From Roseiarcus sp963805295 (GTDB lineage Bacteria > Pseudomonadota > Alphaproteobacteria > Rhizobiales > Beijerinckiaceae): a DNA stretch of 64,000 bases. The translations under genes were made by a program, and so were the position numbers. The stretch spans positions 118,250 through 182,249 of the forward strand of contig CAWDTW010000057.1 in the NCBI GenBank assembly GCA_963805295.1. The letters run 5' to 3'. The notes under the pieces are model-generated. The model made no database searches. It had not been told where the DNA came from and was given only the letters and a program-made list of their open reading frames with translations. Below are positions 37,246 through 46,398 of this stretch, piece by piece (positions within the stretch are counted from its first letter, which is position 1; every line of letters begins with the position of its first letter).

Positions 37246-37549
37246 GAGGCGCTAGAGAGGCGCTAGACGAAACGCGGCCGGCCGCCGGCGGGATCAAATC
37301 GCAGGGAGCGGGCCGGCCGAAATCGTCCATTGCTTCGTCATCGACGGCATCGCCGTCGGCGACGATCGCTTTCGGGACGTGCTTTGAACCTATCTGCCGA
37401 CAATTCCTGCCAAATTTGGCGCCGCTTCGATGAGGCAATCCGCCGCGCTCTCGCCTGCCGCGACCTCTGGACAATCCGGCCCTGACCGGTTAGCAAAAAG
37501 GAAAGCGGCGCGGGGCTAAGGGAGAACCGGGCCAAAAAAAGGGATGGCG

Positions 37550-38850
37550 ATGGATTACCAGGGGCGCTTCGAGGACGCGATCAACCGCTTGAAAGCCGAA
37601 GAGCGCTATCGCATCTTCGCCGATCTCGAGCGTGACGCCAGCCGGTTTCCGATGGCGATGTGGCGTCCCGCGGGCGAGGAGGACAGGCCCCGCGAAGTCA
37701 CCGTCTGGTGCTCGAACGATTATCTCGGCATGGGCGGCCACCCCGACGTGATCGAGGCCTCGGTGCGCGCCGCGCGCGCCCACGGCGCCGGCGCCGGGGA
37801 ACCCGCAACATCTCCGGCACCCATCATCCGATCGTGCAGCTCGAGGCGGAGCTCGCCGACCTGCACGGCAAGCCCGCTTCGCTCGTCTTCACCTCGGGCT
37901 GGGTCTCCAACCTCGCCGGCATCTCGACCATCGCGAGCCTGCTGCCGAACTGCCTCATCCTGTCCGACGCGCTCAACCACAATTCGATGATCGAGGGCGT
38001 GCGCCGCTCGGGCTGCCAGAAGACGGTGTGGCGCCACAACGACGTCGCCCATCTCGAGGAGCTCTTGGCGGCCGAGCCGATCGAGCGCGCCAAGCTCGTC
38101 GTGTTCGAGAGCCTCTATTCGATGGACGGCGACATCGCGCCGATCGCCGAGATCGTGGCGCTCGCCGAAAAATACCACGCCATGACCTACATCGACGAGG
38201 TCCATGCGGTCGGCCTTTACGGCCCGCGCGGCGGGGGGTTGAGTGAGCTCGAGGGGCTCGCCCATCGCATCGACGTCATCGAGGGCACGCTCGCCAAGGG
38301 CTTCGGCTCGCTCGGCGGCTATATCGCGGCGAGCGCGGCGGTGGTCGACGCGGTGCGAAGCTATGCGCCGTCGTTCATCTTCACCTCGACCCTGCCCCCC
38401 AGCGTCGCCGCGAGCGCAACGGCGGCGGTCAGGCGCCTGAAGCGCTCGAACGTCGAGCGCGAGCGGCACCAACATATGGCGAGGCTCGTCAAGCACGCGC
38501 TGCGGGCGGCCGGTCTGCCGGTGATGGACAATCCGTCGCATATCGTTCCCCTGTTCGTCGGCGACGCCGAGAGGTGCCGCGCCGCGAGCAAGCTGCTCCT
38601 CGAGCGGCACGCCATCTACATCCAGCCGATCAACTATCCGACCGTCGCCAAGGGCACCGAGCGCCTGCGCATCACGCCGACGCCGGCCCATCGCGAGGAG
38701 CAAGTGGCCGATCTCGTCGAATCGCTGGTCGACGTGTGGAAGACGGTGGGTCTCCGCTTCGAGGAGGCGAAGGTCATCCCCCTCCTGCGCCCCGCCGCGA
38801 AGGAAGCGGCGCAGTGCGTCTACCCCGAGATGAAGCGCGCCGCGGAGTAG
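37550..38850 (+). CDS. hemA: 5-aminolevulinate synthase (one frameshift)
   Basis: ALAS condenses glycine and succinyl-CoA to 5-aminolevulinate, the first heme step in alphaproteobacteria. I prefer ATG 37550 (MDYQGRFEDAINRLKAEERY), six bases behind AAAAGGG, over ATG 37544. Family marks are VWCSNDYLGMGGHP, NISGTHHPIVQLE, YIDEVHAVGLYGPRG and the PLP lysine in GTLAKGFGSLGG. One base is missing near 37797: GCCGGGGAACC should read about GCCGGCGGAACC. After correction the protein has about 434 residues. As the gene is expected to be essential here, a sequencing error is the best explanation. hemE and hemF follow downstream. Confidence 0.9.
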
Positions 38851-38916
38851 ACCCGGCGAGGTTCCCAGCCTTGCTCCGGCGCCGGCAGTTGGGCTAGGCG
38901 TCTTTCCATGCACGTT

Positions 38917-39012
38917 GCCCTCACCCCGGCCCTCTCCAGCGTAGGGCGTCGAGAGACGGGCGTCTTGCGACGCCCTATGCGGGGGAAGGTGGCCCGAAGG
39001 GCCGGATGAGGG
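38917..39012. repeat. Palindromic intergenic repeat upstream of hemE
   Basis: CCCTCACCCCGGCCCTCTCC is followed by TAGGGCGTCGAGAGACGGGCGTCTTGCGACGCCCTA, a long imperfect palindrome with a nested hairpin, and then by GCGGGGGAAGGTGGCCCGAAGGGCCGGATGAGGG. It ends only eight bases before the GTG start of hemE and so lies in its leader. Confidence 0.65.
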
Positions 39013-39019
39013 CCTTGTC

Positions 39020-40060
39020 GTGACGTCAAATCAACCCCGCAAGCCCTTGCTCGCGGCGCTCGCGGGCGAACGGCAGCCGAGGCCGCCGATCTGGCTCATG
39101 CGCCAAGCCGGCCGCTACCTGCCCGAATATCGCGCGATCCGCGCCGGCGCGGCGACCTTCCTCGATTTCTGCTACACCCCCGCTCTGGCGGTCGAAGCGA
39201 CCTTGCAACCGATCCGCCGCTTCGGCTTCGACGCGGCGATCCTGTTCTGCGACATTCTGGTCATCCCCGACGCGCTCGGGCAGACCGTCGCCTTCGAGAC
39301 CGGCGAGGGCCCCCGCCTCGATCCGATCAAGGACGCAGAGGGACTTGCGAGGCTTTCGCACGAGCCCGATTGGAGCAAGCTCTCGCCCGTCTTCGAGACG
39401 CTCGACCGGTTGAAGACCGCGCTCCCCGGCGACGTCGCGCTGATCGGCTTCTGCGGCGCGCCCTGGACGGTGGCGAGCTATATGATCGCCGGGCGAGGCA
39501 CGCCCGATCACGCGCCCGCGCGGCTCTTCGCCTATCGGCGCCCGAAGCTGTTCTCGGAGCTCATCGAGCGTCTCGTCGACGCCTCGGCCGAATATCTCGT
39601 GCGCCAGCTGGCGGCGGGCGCGGAAGCGGTGCAGATCTTCGATTCGTGGGCCGGCGTGCTGCCGCCCGCGGAATTCGAGCGCTGGTGCGTGGCGCCGGTC
39701 GCCTCTCTGGTCGCCAAGGTGCGCGCCAGCGCGCCGGAAGCGCCGATCATCGCCTTCCCGCGCGGCGCGGCGACGCAACTGAAGAAGTTCGCCGGCATGC
39801 CCGGCGTGGCGGCGATCGGCCTCGACACCGCGATCGAGCCGGCCGTCGCCGCCGACGCTCTGCCCGGCCCGATCGCGCTGCAGGGCAATCTCGATCCTCT
39901 GGCGCTGGTCGCGGGCGGCCCCGCCCTCGACGAGGGCGTCGATCGCGTGCTCGAGGGGTTCGAGGGGCGCGCGCACGTCTTCAACCTCGGCCACGGCGTC
40001 CTGCCGCAGACGCCGGTCGCGCATGTCGGGCGTCTCCTCGCGCGGGTGCGCGGGCGATGA
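39020..40060 (+). CDS. hemE: Uroporphyrinogen decarboxylase
   Basis: HemE removes four carboxyl groups from uroporphyrinogen III to give coproporphyrinogen III in the cytoplasm. The 346-residue product uses a GTG start at 39020 (MTSNQPRKPLLAALAGERQP). The substrate-binding motif IWLMRQAGRYLPEYRAIR is present, as are GFCGAPWTVASYMIAG and FDSWAGVLPPAEFERW. Its stop overlaps the hemF start by four bases (ATGA). The GTG start is supported by the conserved residues that follow at once. Confidence 0.94.
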   Translation: MTSNQPRKPLLAALAGERQPRPPIWLMRQAGRYLPEYRAIRAGAATFLDFCYTPALAVEATLQPIRRFGFDAAILFCDILVIPDALGQTVAFETGEGPRLDPIKDAEGLARLSHEPDWSKLSPVFETLDRLKTALPGDVALIGFCGAPWTVASYMIAGRGTPDHAPARLFAYRRPKLFSELIERLVDASAEYLVRQLAAGAEAVQIFDSWAGVLPPAEFERWCVAPVASLVAKVRASAPEAPIIAFPRGAATQLKKFAGMPGVAAIGLDTAIEPAVAADALPGPIALQGNLDPLALVAGGPALDEGVDRVLEGFEGRAHVFNLGHGVLPQTPVAHVGRLLARVRGR

Positions 40061-40974
40061 CCGGGATCGGCGACTCGACGCGCGACGATCCGCGGCTCGG
40101 CGGCGCCGCAGACTGGTTTGCGACGCTGCAAACCCGGGTCGTCGAGGCGATGGAGGCGCTCGAGCGCGAGTTCGCCGGCGCCGGGGCGGCGTGCGAGCCC
40201 GGCCGCTTTGCGATCGAGCCGTGGACGCGCACGGACGCGAGCGGGGCCCCCGGCGGCGGCGGCCGGACGGCGATGCTGCGCGGGCGCCTCTTCGAGAAGA
40301 TGGGCGCGCATTGCTCGACCGTCTACGGCGCCTTCCCTGAGGAATTCGCCGAGCAAATTCCCGGCGCGGCGGACGATCCGCGCTTCTGGGCGGCGGGCGT
40401 CTCGGTCATCGCCCATCCCTGGAGCCCGCATGTGCCGACGGCGCATATGAACGTGCGGCTCGTGCGCACGACCAGGACCTGGTTCGGCGGCGGCGCCGAT
40501 CTCACCCCGATGCTCGAGGCGCGCCGCGCGCAAACCGATCCCGACGCGGTCGCCTTTCACGCGGCGATGCGCGCGGCCTGCGAGCGCCATCGGAAGGTCG
40601 CCGACGCCGATCGCTTCAAGGCCTGGTGCGACGAATACTTCTTCTTGAAGCATCGCAACGAGCCGCGCGGAATCGGCGGCATTTTCTTCGATGGGCTCAA
40701 CAGCGCCGGCGACGCGGGAAATTCTGCTTTCGACGACGATTTCGCGTTCGTGCGCGACGTCGGCGAGACTTTTATCGCCGTCTATTCGGAGATCGTCCGG
40801 CGAAATGCGGCGGCGCCCTGGAGCGCGGCGGAGCGCGAGGAACAATTGGTGCGCCGGGGCCGTTATGTTGAGTTCAACCTGCTGTATGATCGGGGCACGA
40901 TCTTCGGCCTCAAGACGGGCGGCAATATCGCCTCCATTCTGTCATCCATGCCGCCCGAGGCGCGCTGGCCCTGA
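40057..40974 (+). CDS. hemF: Oxygen-dependent coproporphyrinogen III oxidase
   Basis: HemF converts coproporphyrinogen III to protoporphyrinogen IX with O2. The 305-residue protein has the family segments GGGGRTAMLRGRLFEKMG, PTAHMNVRLVRT, WFGGGADLTPM, YFFLKHRNEPRGIGGIFFD and RGRYVEFNLLYDRGTIFG. It overlaps hemE by ATGA, so the two successive steps are co-translated. The oxygen-dependent enzyme indicates an aerobic or facultative host. Confidence 0.95.
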   Translation: MTGIGDSTRDDPRLGGAADWFATLQTRVVEAMEALEREFAGAGAACEPGRFAIEPWTRTDASGAPGGGGRTAMLRGRLFEKMGAHCSTVYGAFPEEFAEQIPGAADDPRFWAAGVSVIAHPWSPHVPTAHMNVRLVRTTRTWFGGGADLTPMLEARRAQTDPDAVAFHAAMRAACERHRKVADADRFKAWCDEYFFLKHRNEPRGIGGIFFDGLNSAGDAGNSAFDDDFAFVRDVGETFIAVYSEIVRRNAAAPWSAAEREEQLVRRGRYVEFNLLYDRGTIFGLKTGGNIASILSSMPPEARWP

Positions 40975-41003
40975 GCGTTTTTCTAACCGCAAGAGGGTTT
41001 CAC

Positions 41004-41867
41004 ATGATCAACGCTGCACAATCTGGACGCTTCCGCATCGGCGGAGCGTTCGACGTCAACCGTCTCGGCTTCGGCGCCATGCGCATCGTCGGACGGGGAA
41101 TTTGGGGCCCGCCCGAGGACCGCGCGGAGGTCTTGCGCACCTTGCGCCGGCTCCCCGAACTCGGCGTCGACTTCATCGACACCGCCGACGCGTACGGCCC
41201 CGACTTTTCCGAGGCGCTGATCCGCGAGGCGCTCCACCCCTATGGAAAGATCCACATCGCGACCAAGGGCGGCCTTGCGCGCACCGGACCCGAAGTCTGG
41301 ATTCCGCTCGGGCGGCCGGAATATCTCATCCAGCAGGCGCACAAGAGCCGCTGGCGGCTCGGCGTCGAGAGGATCGATCTCTGGCAGCTGCACCGCATCG
41401 ATCCGAAGGTGCCCGCGAACGAGCAGTTCGACGCGATCAAGACGCTGATCAGGGACGGCGTCGTTCGTTGCGCCGGCCTTTCCGAGGTCGATGTCTCGGA
41501 GATCGAGGCGGCGTCGAAATACTTTCCGGTCGCCACCGTCCAGAACCGCTACAACCTCTCCGACCGCGCCAGCGAAGCGACGCTCGACTCTTGCGCGAAG
41601 AGCGGCATCGGCTTCATTCCGTGGTTCCCGCTCAACGCAGGCGAGCTCGCCCGCGAAGGCTCGGCGCTCGAGGCGATCGCCCGCAAGCACAAGGCGACCC
41701 CCGGCCAGATCGCGCTCGCCTGGCTCCTGAAGCGCAGCCACGTCATGCTGCCGATCCCCGGCACCGGCAAGGTCGCGCATCTCGAGGAGAACGTCGGCGC
41801 CGCGGCGATCAAGCTTTCGGACGAGGAGTTCGCTACGCTCGACCGCGTGGGGCGCGCGGCGGCCTGA
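41004..41867 (+). CDS. Aldo/keto reductase
   Basis: This 287-residue NADPH-dependent oxidoreductase has the catalytic region FIDTADAYGPDFSEALIREA (Asp and Tyr), the Lys in IATKGGLART and the His in LWQLHRIDPK. The cofactor site is near the C-terminus (LPIPGTGKVAHLEENVGAA). The start at ATG 41004 follows AAGAGGG. It is transcribed with hemF 29 bases upstream, but the substrate is unknown and there is no known link to heme synthesis. Confidence 0.9.
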   Translation: MINAAQSGRFRIGGAFDVNRLGFGAMRIVGRGIWGPPEDRAEVLRTLRRLPELGVDFIDTADAYGPDFSEALIREALHPYGKIHIATKGGLARTGPEVWIPLGRPEYLIQQAHKSRWRLGVERIDLWQLHRIDPKVPANEQFDAIKTLIRDGVVRCAGLSEVDVSEIEAASKYFPVATVQNRYNLSDRASEATLDSCAKSGIGFIPWFPLNAGELAREGSALEAIARKHKATPGQIALAWLLKRSHVMLPIPGTGKVAHLEENVGAAAIKLSDEEFATLDRVGRAAA

Positions 41868-41877
41868 GCAGCCGCGC

Positions 41878-42768
41878 TCAGCTCCTCAGCACGGCACAGG
41901 CCCCGCCGACGGCCTGAAGGCGGTCGCAGAGCTTTTGCGCTTCACTGTGGGTCTGTGCCGGTAGGCGCACGCGATAGAACGGGCGCCATCCTCGGCTCCG
42001 CAAAACGGAGCCGAGCACGAACGGTGTGATGTCTCCGATAACGCTATGATAATCGTGCTGCGCCCGGGCGAAGGCGCGGAGCGCAGAGCCTTTGTCGAAG
42101 CTGGCGGATATCTGCACGCCCCACGGCGCGAACAAGCCGGAAACGATGGGCGAGGCCGACGGACTGCGCTCGACGCGCAGCTTCGCGATCGAGGCGAGAC
42201 ACGGCTCGTGCGGCTCGGGCGAAGCGGAGGCCGGGGGCTTGTCGCCGCGCCACTCCTCGACGTCGTGACCGGTGATCGCGAGTACATAATCCTGCGTCTC
42301 GAGCGGCAGCATGCCCTGCCCCGCCAGCCAGCCGGCGAGCGCGTTTGGCCCGGCGTTGTAGGCGGCCGCCGCCAGGCCGAGATTGCCGAAGCGCTGCGCG
42401 AGATCGGCGATGAGCTTAGCCGACGCGGGGATCGCGGTCGCCGGATCGAACGGGTCGGCGAGCCCGCGCTCGGAGGCGGTGCCCGGCATGAATTGAGCGA
42501 CCCCTCGGGCGCCCGCCGGACTGACGGCGCCGGGCTCGAAGGCGCTCTCCCGCCAGATGAGCCGGGTGAAGAAATCGACCGGCAGCCCGTCGGCGCTGGC
42601 CGAGGCTTCGACGATCCCGCACAGCGTCGCCAGGGCGTTGTCGGTGGCGGGCTCCGCTTCGCTCGCGAGCGCCGGCGCCGCCGACGCCGCGAACAACGCG
42701 ACGACAAGCAACGCTCCGCACGAGCGAGCGTCGCGCCTCCGGGCGAAGCGGAGCGCCGCCCCCGTCAA
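41878..42768 (-). CDS. Lytic transglycosylase (SLT domain) with C-terminal SPOR-like region
   Basis: The 296-residue protein has a signal peptide (SCGALLVVALFAASAAPALA). The Slt70-type domain spans about residues 45-175. The catalytic Glu is in LIWRESAFEPGAVSPAGARG, followed by VAQFMPGTASERG and AAAYNAGPNAL. The last 70 residues, with PFYRVRLPAQTHSEAQKLCD, look like a SPOR-type repeat that would bind denuded glycan. It would cleave the peptidoglycan backbone in the periplasm. It converges with the aldo/keto reductase gene, only 10 bases apart. Confidence 0.87.
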   Translation of the reverse strand: MTGAALRFARRRDARSCGALLVVALFAASAAPALASEAEPATDNALATLCGIVEASASADGLPVDFFTRLIWRESAFEPGAVSPAGARGVAQFMPGTASERGLADPFDPATAIPASAKLIADLAQRFGNLGLAAAAYNAGPNALAGWLAGQGMLPLETQDYVLAITGHDVEEWRGDKPPASASPEPHEPCLASIAKLRVERSPSASPIVSGLFAPWGVQISASFDKGSALRAFARAQHDYHSVIGDITPFVLGSVLRSRGWRPFYRVRLPAQTHSEAQKLCDRLQAVGGACAVLRS

Positions 42769-42831
42769 GGCCCGAACCCGCCTCTTCGCCGTCGGCGGGG
42801 CCGCCGGCCGGAAAGCCGCCGACCCGCCCCC

Positions 42832-43050
42832 TCACGCTTCGACCTTCTCGAGCCAATCGGCGACAAAGTCGGCGACCTCCTCCCAACCGGGCCCGGCGAT
42901 GACGAGATGACGCCGGCCGTCGAACGCCCGGAACTCGGTTATCGCGCCGCGTTGCCGGTGGCGAGCGAAATTATCGAAGTCGAGCGACGCCGGAATGACG
43001 CGATCCTGCGCGCCCATGGGGCCTCCGCGAGATCGCTCCCGATCGCACAC
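42832..43050 (-). pseudogene. C-terminal fragment of an alpha/beta-hydrolase
   Basis: Up to 72 codons are open here. The part QDRVIPASLDFDNFARHRQR, with AFDGRRHLVIAGPGWEEVAD following, is typical of the last 60 residues of an alpha/beta-hydrolase: the acid loop DRVIP and the catalytic-His region GRRHLVIAGPGW. The nucleophile domain is absent upstream, where the sequence runs into the icd leader. It appears to be a truncated remnant. Confidence 0.5.
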
Positions 43051-43215
43051 ATTGCTTCGGACCGGTGGGATGCTTGCCGATTTGTCGAGCCGTGCTTGGC
43101 CGATCGACTCGATGTCGCGCCTCGCCTAAAGCAGAACTAGGACGCTCCGGGGGCCGATGCTATAGGGGCGCAGCGCCGCGCGTCCCCTCATCCGCTGACG
43201 AGGAAAATGCCCCCG

Positions 43216-44430
43216 ATGTCCAAGATCAAGGTCGAGAATCCGGTCGTCGAACTCGACGGCGACGAGATGACGCGCATCATATGGCAGCTCATCCGCGAGA
43301 AGCTGATTCACCCCTATCTTGACGTCGAACTCAAGTATTTCGACCTTTCGGTCGAGCATCGCGACGCCACCAACGACCAGGTGACGATCGACGCGGCGAT
43401 GGCGATCAGGGCCACCGGCGTCGGGGTCAAGTGCGCCACGATCACGCCGGACGAAGCGCGGGTCAAGGAATTCCATCTCAAGGAGATGTGGAAGAGCCCG
43501 AACGGCACGATCCGCAACATCCTTGGCGGCGTCATCTTCCGCGAGCCGATCATCTGCAAGAACGTGCCGCGCCTCGTCCCGAGTTGGACCCAGCCGATCG
43601 TCATCGGCCGCCATGCCTACGGCGACCAGTACCGTGCGACCGACTTCAAGGTCCCGGGCAAAGGCCGCCTGACCATCCGATTCGAGGGCGAGGATGGCGC
43701 GGTGATCGAGAAGGAGGTGTTCAAGTTCCCCGGCGCCGGGGTCGCGATGTCGATGTACAATCTCGACGAGTTGATCCGGGACTTCGCCCGCGCCTCGCTG
43801 AACTACGGCATCATGCGCAAGTATCCGGTCTATCTGTCGACCAAGAACACGATCCTGAAAGTCTACGACGGGCGGTTCAAGGACGTCTTCCAGGAGGTCT
43901 ACGACAACGAGTTCAAGCCGAAATTCACCAGCCTCGGAATCACTTACGAACATCGCCTGATCGACGACATGGTCGCCTCGGCGCTCAAGTGGGCGGGCGG
44001 CTACGTGTGGGCGTGCAAGAACTACGACGGCGACGTCCAGTCCGACACCATCGCTCAGGGCTACGGCTCGCTCGGCCTCATGACCAGCGTGCTGATGACG
44101 CCCGACGGGCAGACGGTCGAGGCCGAGGCCGCGCACGGCACCGTCACGCGCCACTATCGCGAGCACCAGAAGGGCCGCGAGACCTCGACCAACTCGATCG
44201 CCTCGATCTTCGCCTGGACTCGCGGCCTCGCCCACCGCGCCAAACTCGACGGCAACGCGGCGCTCGCCAAGTTCGCGGAGACGCTCGAGAAGGTCTGCGT
44301 CGAAACGGTCGAAGCCGGTTATATGACCAAGGATCTGGCGCTGCTCGTCGGGCCGAACCAGAAATGGCTCTCGACCACCGGCTTCCTCGACAAGGTCGAC
44401 GAGAATCTGAAGAAGGCGATGGCGGCGTAG
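43216..44430 (+). CDS. icd: NADP-dependent isocitrate dehydrogenase
   Basis: The enzyme oxidises isocitrate to 2-oxoglutarate in the TCA cycle. I start at ATG 43216 (MSKIKVENPVVELDGDEMTR), about ten bases behind GAGGAAA; ATG 43207 lies too close to that site. The product is 404 residues and belongs to the eukaryote-like type II group common in alphaproteobacteria. Substrate and metal residues lie in KSPNGTIRNILGG, DDMVASALKWAGG and NYDGDVQSDTIAQGYGSLG. The gene is complete and stands alone. Confidence 0.95.
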   Translation: MSKIKVENPVVELDGDEMTRIIWQLIREKLIHPYLDVELKYFDLSVEHRDATNDQVTIDAAMAIRATGVGVKCATITPDEARVKEFHLKEMWKSPNGTIRNILGGVIFREPIICKNVPRLVPSWTQPIVIGRHAYGDQYRATDFKVPGKGRLTIRFEGEDGAVIEKEVFKFPGAGVAMSMYNLDELIRDFARASLNYGIMRKYPVYLSTKNTILKVYDGRFKDVFQEVYDNEFKPKFTSLGITYEHRLIDDMVASALKWAGGYVWACKNYDGDVQSDTIAQGYGSLGLMTSVLMTPDGQTVEAEAAHGTVTRHYREHQKGRETSTNSIASIFAWTRGLAHRAKLDGNAALAKFAETLEKVCVETVEAGYMTKDLALLVGPNQKWLSTTGFLDKVDENLKKAMAA

Positions 44431-45239
44431 GCATTTCATGCCGCTGGCGGTGCTGCTTCGAGGGCCGATATCGTGCACAAGGCTGCCGAGTCCATTGAAC
44501 CAATAGTGTTCCCATAACTTGGCGAGAGCGGAGACTTTGGAGGCTAGAGCGTGATGCGATCGAGTTGAACCGCCGCCGTCATCGCGGCCACAACCAAGAA
44601 ACCGAGGCGTCGACGCCAAACGGATGGGGCGCCGATCGCGCATTCATGCCAACTTGTTACAAGGCCTGCCCATTGCCGTTTTGAGCGTTTTCAAAGGATT
44701 GGAGCAAGAGCCGGCTCTTGTTCGCACCCACGCCTCACGGGTGCGCAGTCCACGAAGCGGGCCTCGCGGGGTGAGCCGAGCATCCTTCGAGGCCCATTGC
44801 CGAGGGCGATGGACCTCGATGAAGTCTGTGGCTCATGACGCTCTCCCATGGACGGTCCTATGGAACAAACATAGAATGGAATATGACTTTCGCCAAGAAT
44901 TTTCACAGCCGCCTGCGGGCGTAACAGGCGCGGCGCCGACGGGGCGCCGCCGTGGCGCCGGCCCGTCGCGGAGATCGGCCGACGCGGTCGAGCGACCGCC
45001 GCTCCCGGTCCAGAAACAGGGAGTTTCAGTTCGCGGAACAGGGAGCTTTCGCACGAGAACAGGGCGCTCTCGCACGAGAACAGGGAAGTTTTCGCGCGAT
45101 TCCCGGCACGCTCTTGATTCGTAGTACAATCGCTCTTCGTCGGTTGCTGGCCAACCCCTCGGAACCTGCACCGCCCAGGAATGCGTCAACTCCTTCGCCA
45201 ACGCCGCCTAACGAACATTCTTAAATTCATCCCGCTCTA
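44431..45239. other. 0.8-kb interval without a supported gene, left of IS630 copy 1
   Basis: No frame here has a ribosome site or recognisable motifs. The interval contains a perfect 16-bp palindrome CAAGAGCCGGCTCTTG (44705-44720), an AT-richer patch at about 44850-44920, and the 21-bp tandem repeat at 45013-45099. Its right end is the CTAG target of the IS630 copy. It resembles decayed intergenic DNA that collects repeats. Confidence 0.5.
45013..45099. repeat. Tandem repeat with 21-22-bp unit
   Basis: Units start at 45013, 45036, 45057 and 45078. The two clean copies are GAACAGGGAGCTTTCGCACGA and, with two changes, GAACAGGGCGCTCTCGCACGA; the outer ones are 22-23 bases and diverged. The 21-bp period equals that of the array at 7533-7616, but the unit sequence is different. 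In one plus-strand frame it reads as a seven-residue repeat (EQGAFAR, EQGALAR, EQGSFRA). Confidence 0.7.
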
Positions 45240-46316
45240 GTGTACCGACTTTAACGCTTGTCGCCCACGGGCGACTTTCTCAAGGATGTCGGCGGCTGGC
45301 GCGGTCCAGACGAAGGGCTTGGGTGCGGCATTGTGTTGCTCAAGGTAGGCTTCGATGGCGGCGTTGAGTTGGGCGACGCTGTGGAAGACGCCGCGTCGAA
45401 TGGCGTCGTCGGTGATCAGGCCGAAGAACCGTTCGACGAGATTGATCCAGGAGGCCGATGTCGGGGTGAAGTGAAGGTGAAAGCGGGGGTGGCGCTTGAG
45501 CCAGGCCCTGACCTTGGGGTGCTTGTGGGTCGCGTAGTTGTCGACGACCAGATGCAAATCGAGCAATTTCGCGGTGTTGCGGTCGATGGTGCGCAAAAAG
45601 CGCAGAAACTCCTGATGGCGATGGCGGCGCATGCATTCGCCGATCACCTTGCCGGTGGCGACGTCGAGCGCGGCGAACAGGGTCGTCGTCCCATGGCGCT
45701 TGTAGTCGTGGGTCATCGTGCCGGCGCGGCCCTTCTTCAGCGGCAGTCCCGGCTGGGTGCGGTCGAGCGCTTGGATCTGGCTCTTCTCGTCGACCGAAAG
45801 CACCAGCGCCTTGTCCGGCGGGTCGAGGTAAAGCCCGACAATATCCTGAACTTTCTCACAAAACTTGGGGTCGCTCGAGAGCTTGAAGCTGCGCGTCAGG
45901 TGCGGCTTGAGCCCATGCGCCGCCCAGATGCGCTGCACGCTCGAATGGCTGAGACCGACCGCCTTGGCCATCTTGCGCAGAGACCAGTGCGTGCCGCCCG
46001 GCGGCTTCTCGTGCAGCGTCTTGTTGACGACCCGCTCGACCGTCGCGGCGTCCAAAGGCGGCTTGCGGCCAGGACGAGTGGCGTCGCGTTCGAGCCCCGC
46101 AGCGCCGCGCGCAAGATAGCGCTCACGCCATCGATCGACGGTTCGTTTGGTCTTGCCGGTCGCCCGAACGGTCTCCCTCACGCCGGCCCCTTGCGCCCAC
46201 ATCAAGACGATCCGCGCCCGCCAAACCAGCTTCTGCGGCGTGTTTCGGCCCGCCACCCAGCCTTCCAGCCGCGCCCGATCCTCAGGAGACAACCAGATGC
46301 ATGATTCGTTTTCCAT
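45237..46316 (-). CDS. IS630-family transposase, intact copy
   Basis: The 359-residue product has an N-terminal helix-turn-helix (VRETVRATGKTKRTVDRWRE and a second winged part around LSHSSVQRIWAAHGL) and a DDE catalytic domain. The Asp is in LVLSVDEKSQIQALDRTQPG, the second Asp in LHLVVDNYATHKHPKV and the Glu in SASWINLVERFFGLI. Its stop codon TAG is not inside the element: it is made by the duplicated target TA plus the flanking base. As the intact copy, it is the likely source of activity for copy 2. Confidence 0.93.
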   Translation of the reverse strand: MENESCIWLSPEDRARLEGWVAGRNTPQKLVWRARIVLMWAQGAGVRETVRATGKTKRTVDRWRERYLARGAAGLERDATRPGRKPPLDAATVERVVNKTLHEKPPGGTHWSLRKMAKAVGLSHSSVQRIWAAHGLKPHLTRSFKLSSDPKFCEKVQDIVGLYLDPPDKALVLSVDEKSQIQALDRTQPGLPLKKGRAGTMTHDYKRHGTTTLFAALDVATGKVIGECMRRHRHQEFLRFLRTIDRNTAKLLDLHLVVDNYATHKHPKVRAWLKRHPRFHLHFTPTSASWINLVERFFGLITDDAIRRGVFHSVAQLNAAIEAYLEQHNAAPKPFVWTAPAADILEKVARGRQALKSVH

Positions 46317-46374
46317 CCCCCTCGACTCGCACGATCGCGCGCCGCTGGGAATCCTTCCGTTAGTTACGGAACAC
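45240..46374. mobile_element. IS630-family insertion sequence, copy 1 (1135 bp)
   Basis: The ends are GTGTACCGACTTTAACG at 45240 and, on the other strand, GTGTTCCGTAACTAACG at 46374, forming imperfect inverted repeats. Both ends are flanked by TA, within C-TA on the left and TA-G on the right. This shows insertion into CTAG with TA duplication, the known IS630 target. The element sits 24 bases downstream of the alaS stop and is nearly identical to copy 2. Confidence 0.9.
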
Positions 46375-46398
46375 TAGTTATGCTTTGCAACGAAGGGG

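Noticed and set aside
45013..45099. CRISPR array or LexA-box cluster
   Set aside because: There are no spacers, and the GAAC motifs are 21 bp apart rather than separated by seven bases.
44833..45201. 122-codon minus-strand frame across the 45-kb tandem repeat
   Set aside because: Its repetitive VLVRERP segment is only the translated DNA repeat, and there is no other coding evidence.
45258..46304. Plus-strand frame inside IS630 copies (also at 53733-54854)
   Set aside because: Present in both copies only because the element is duplicated. It is antisense to the transposase and has no recognisable domain.
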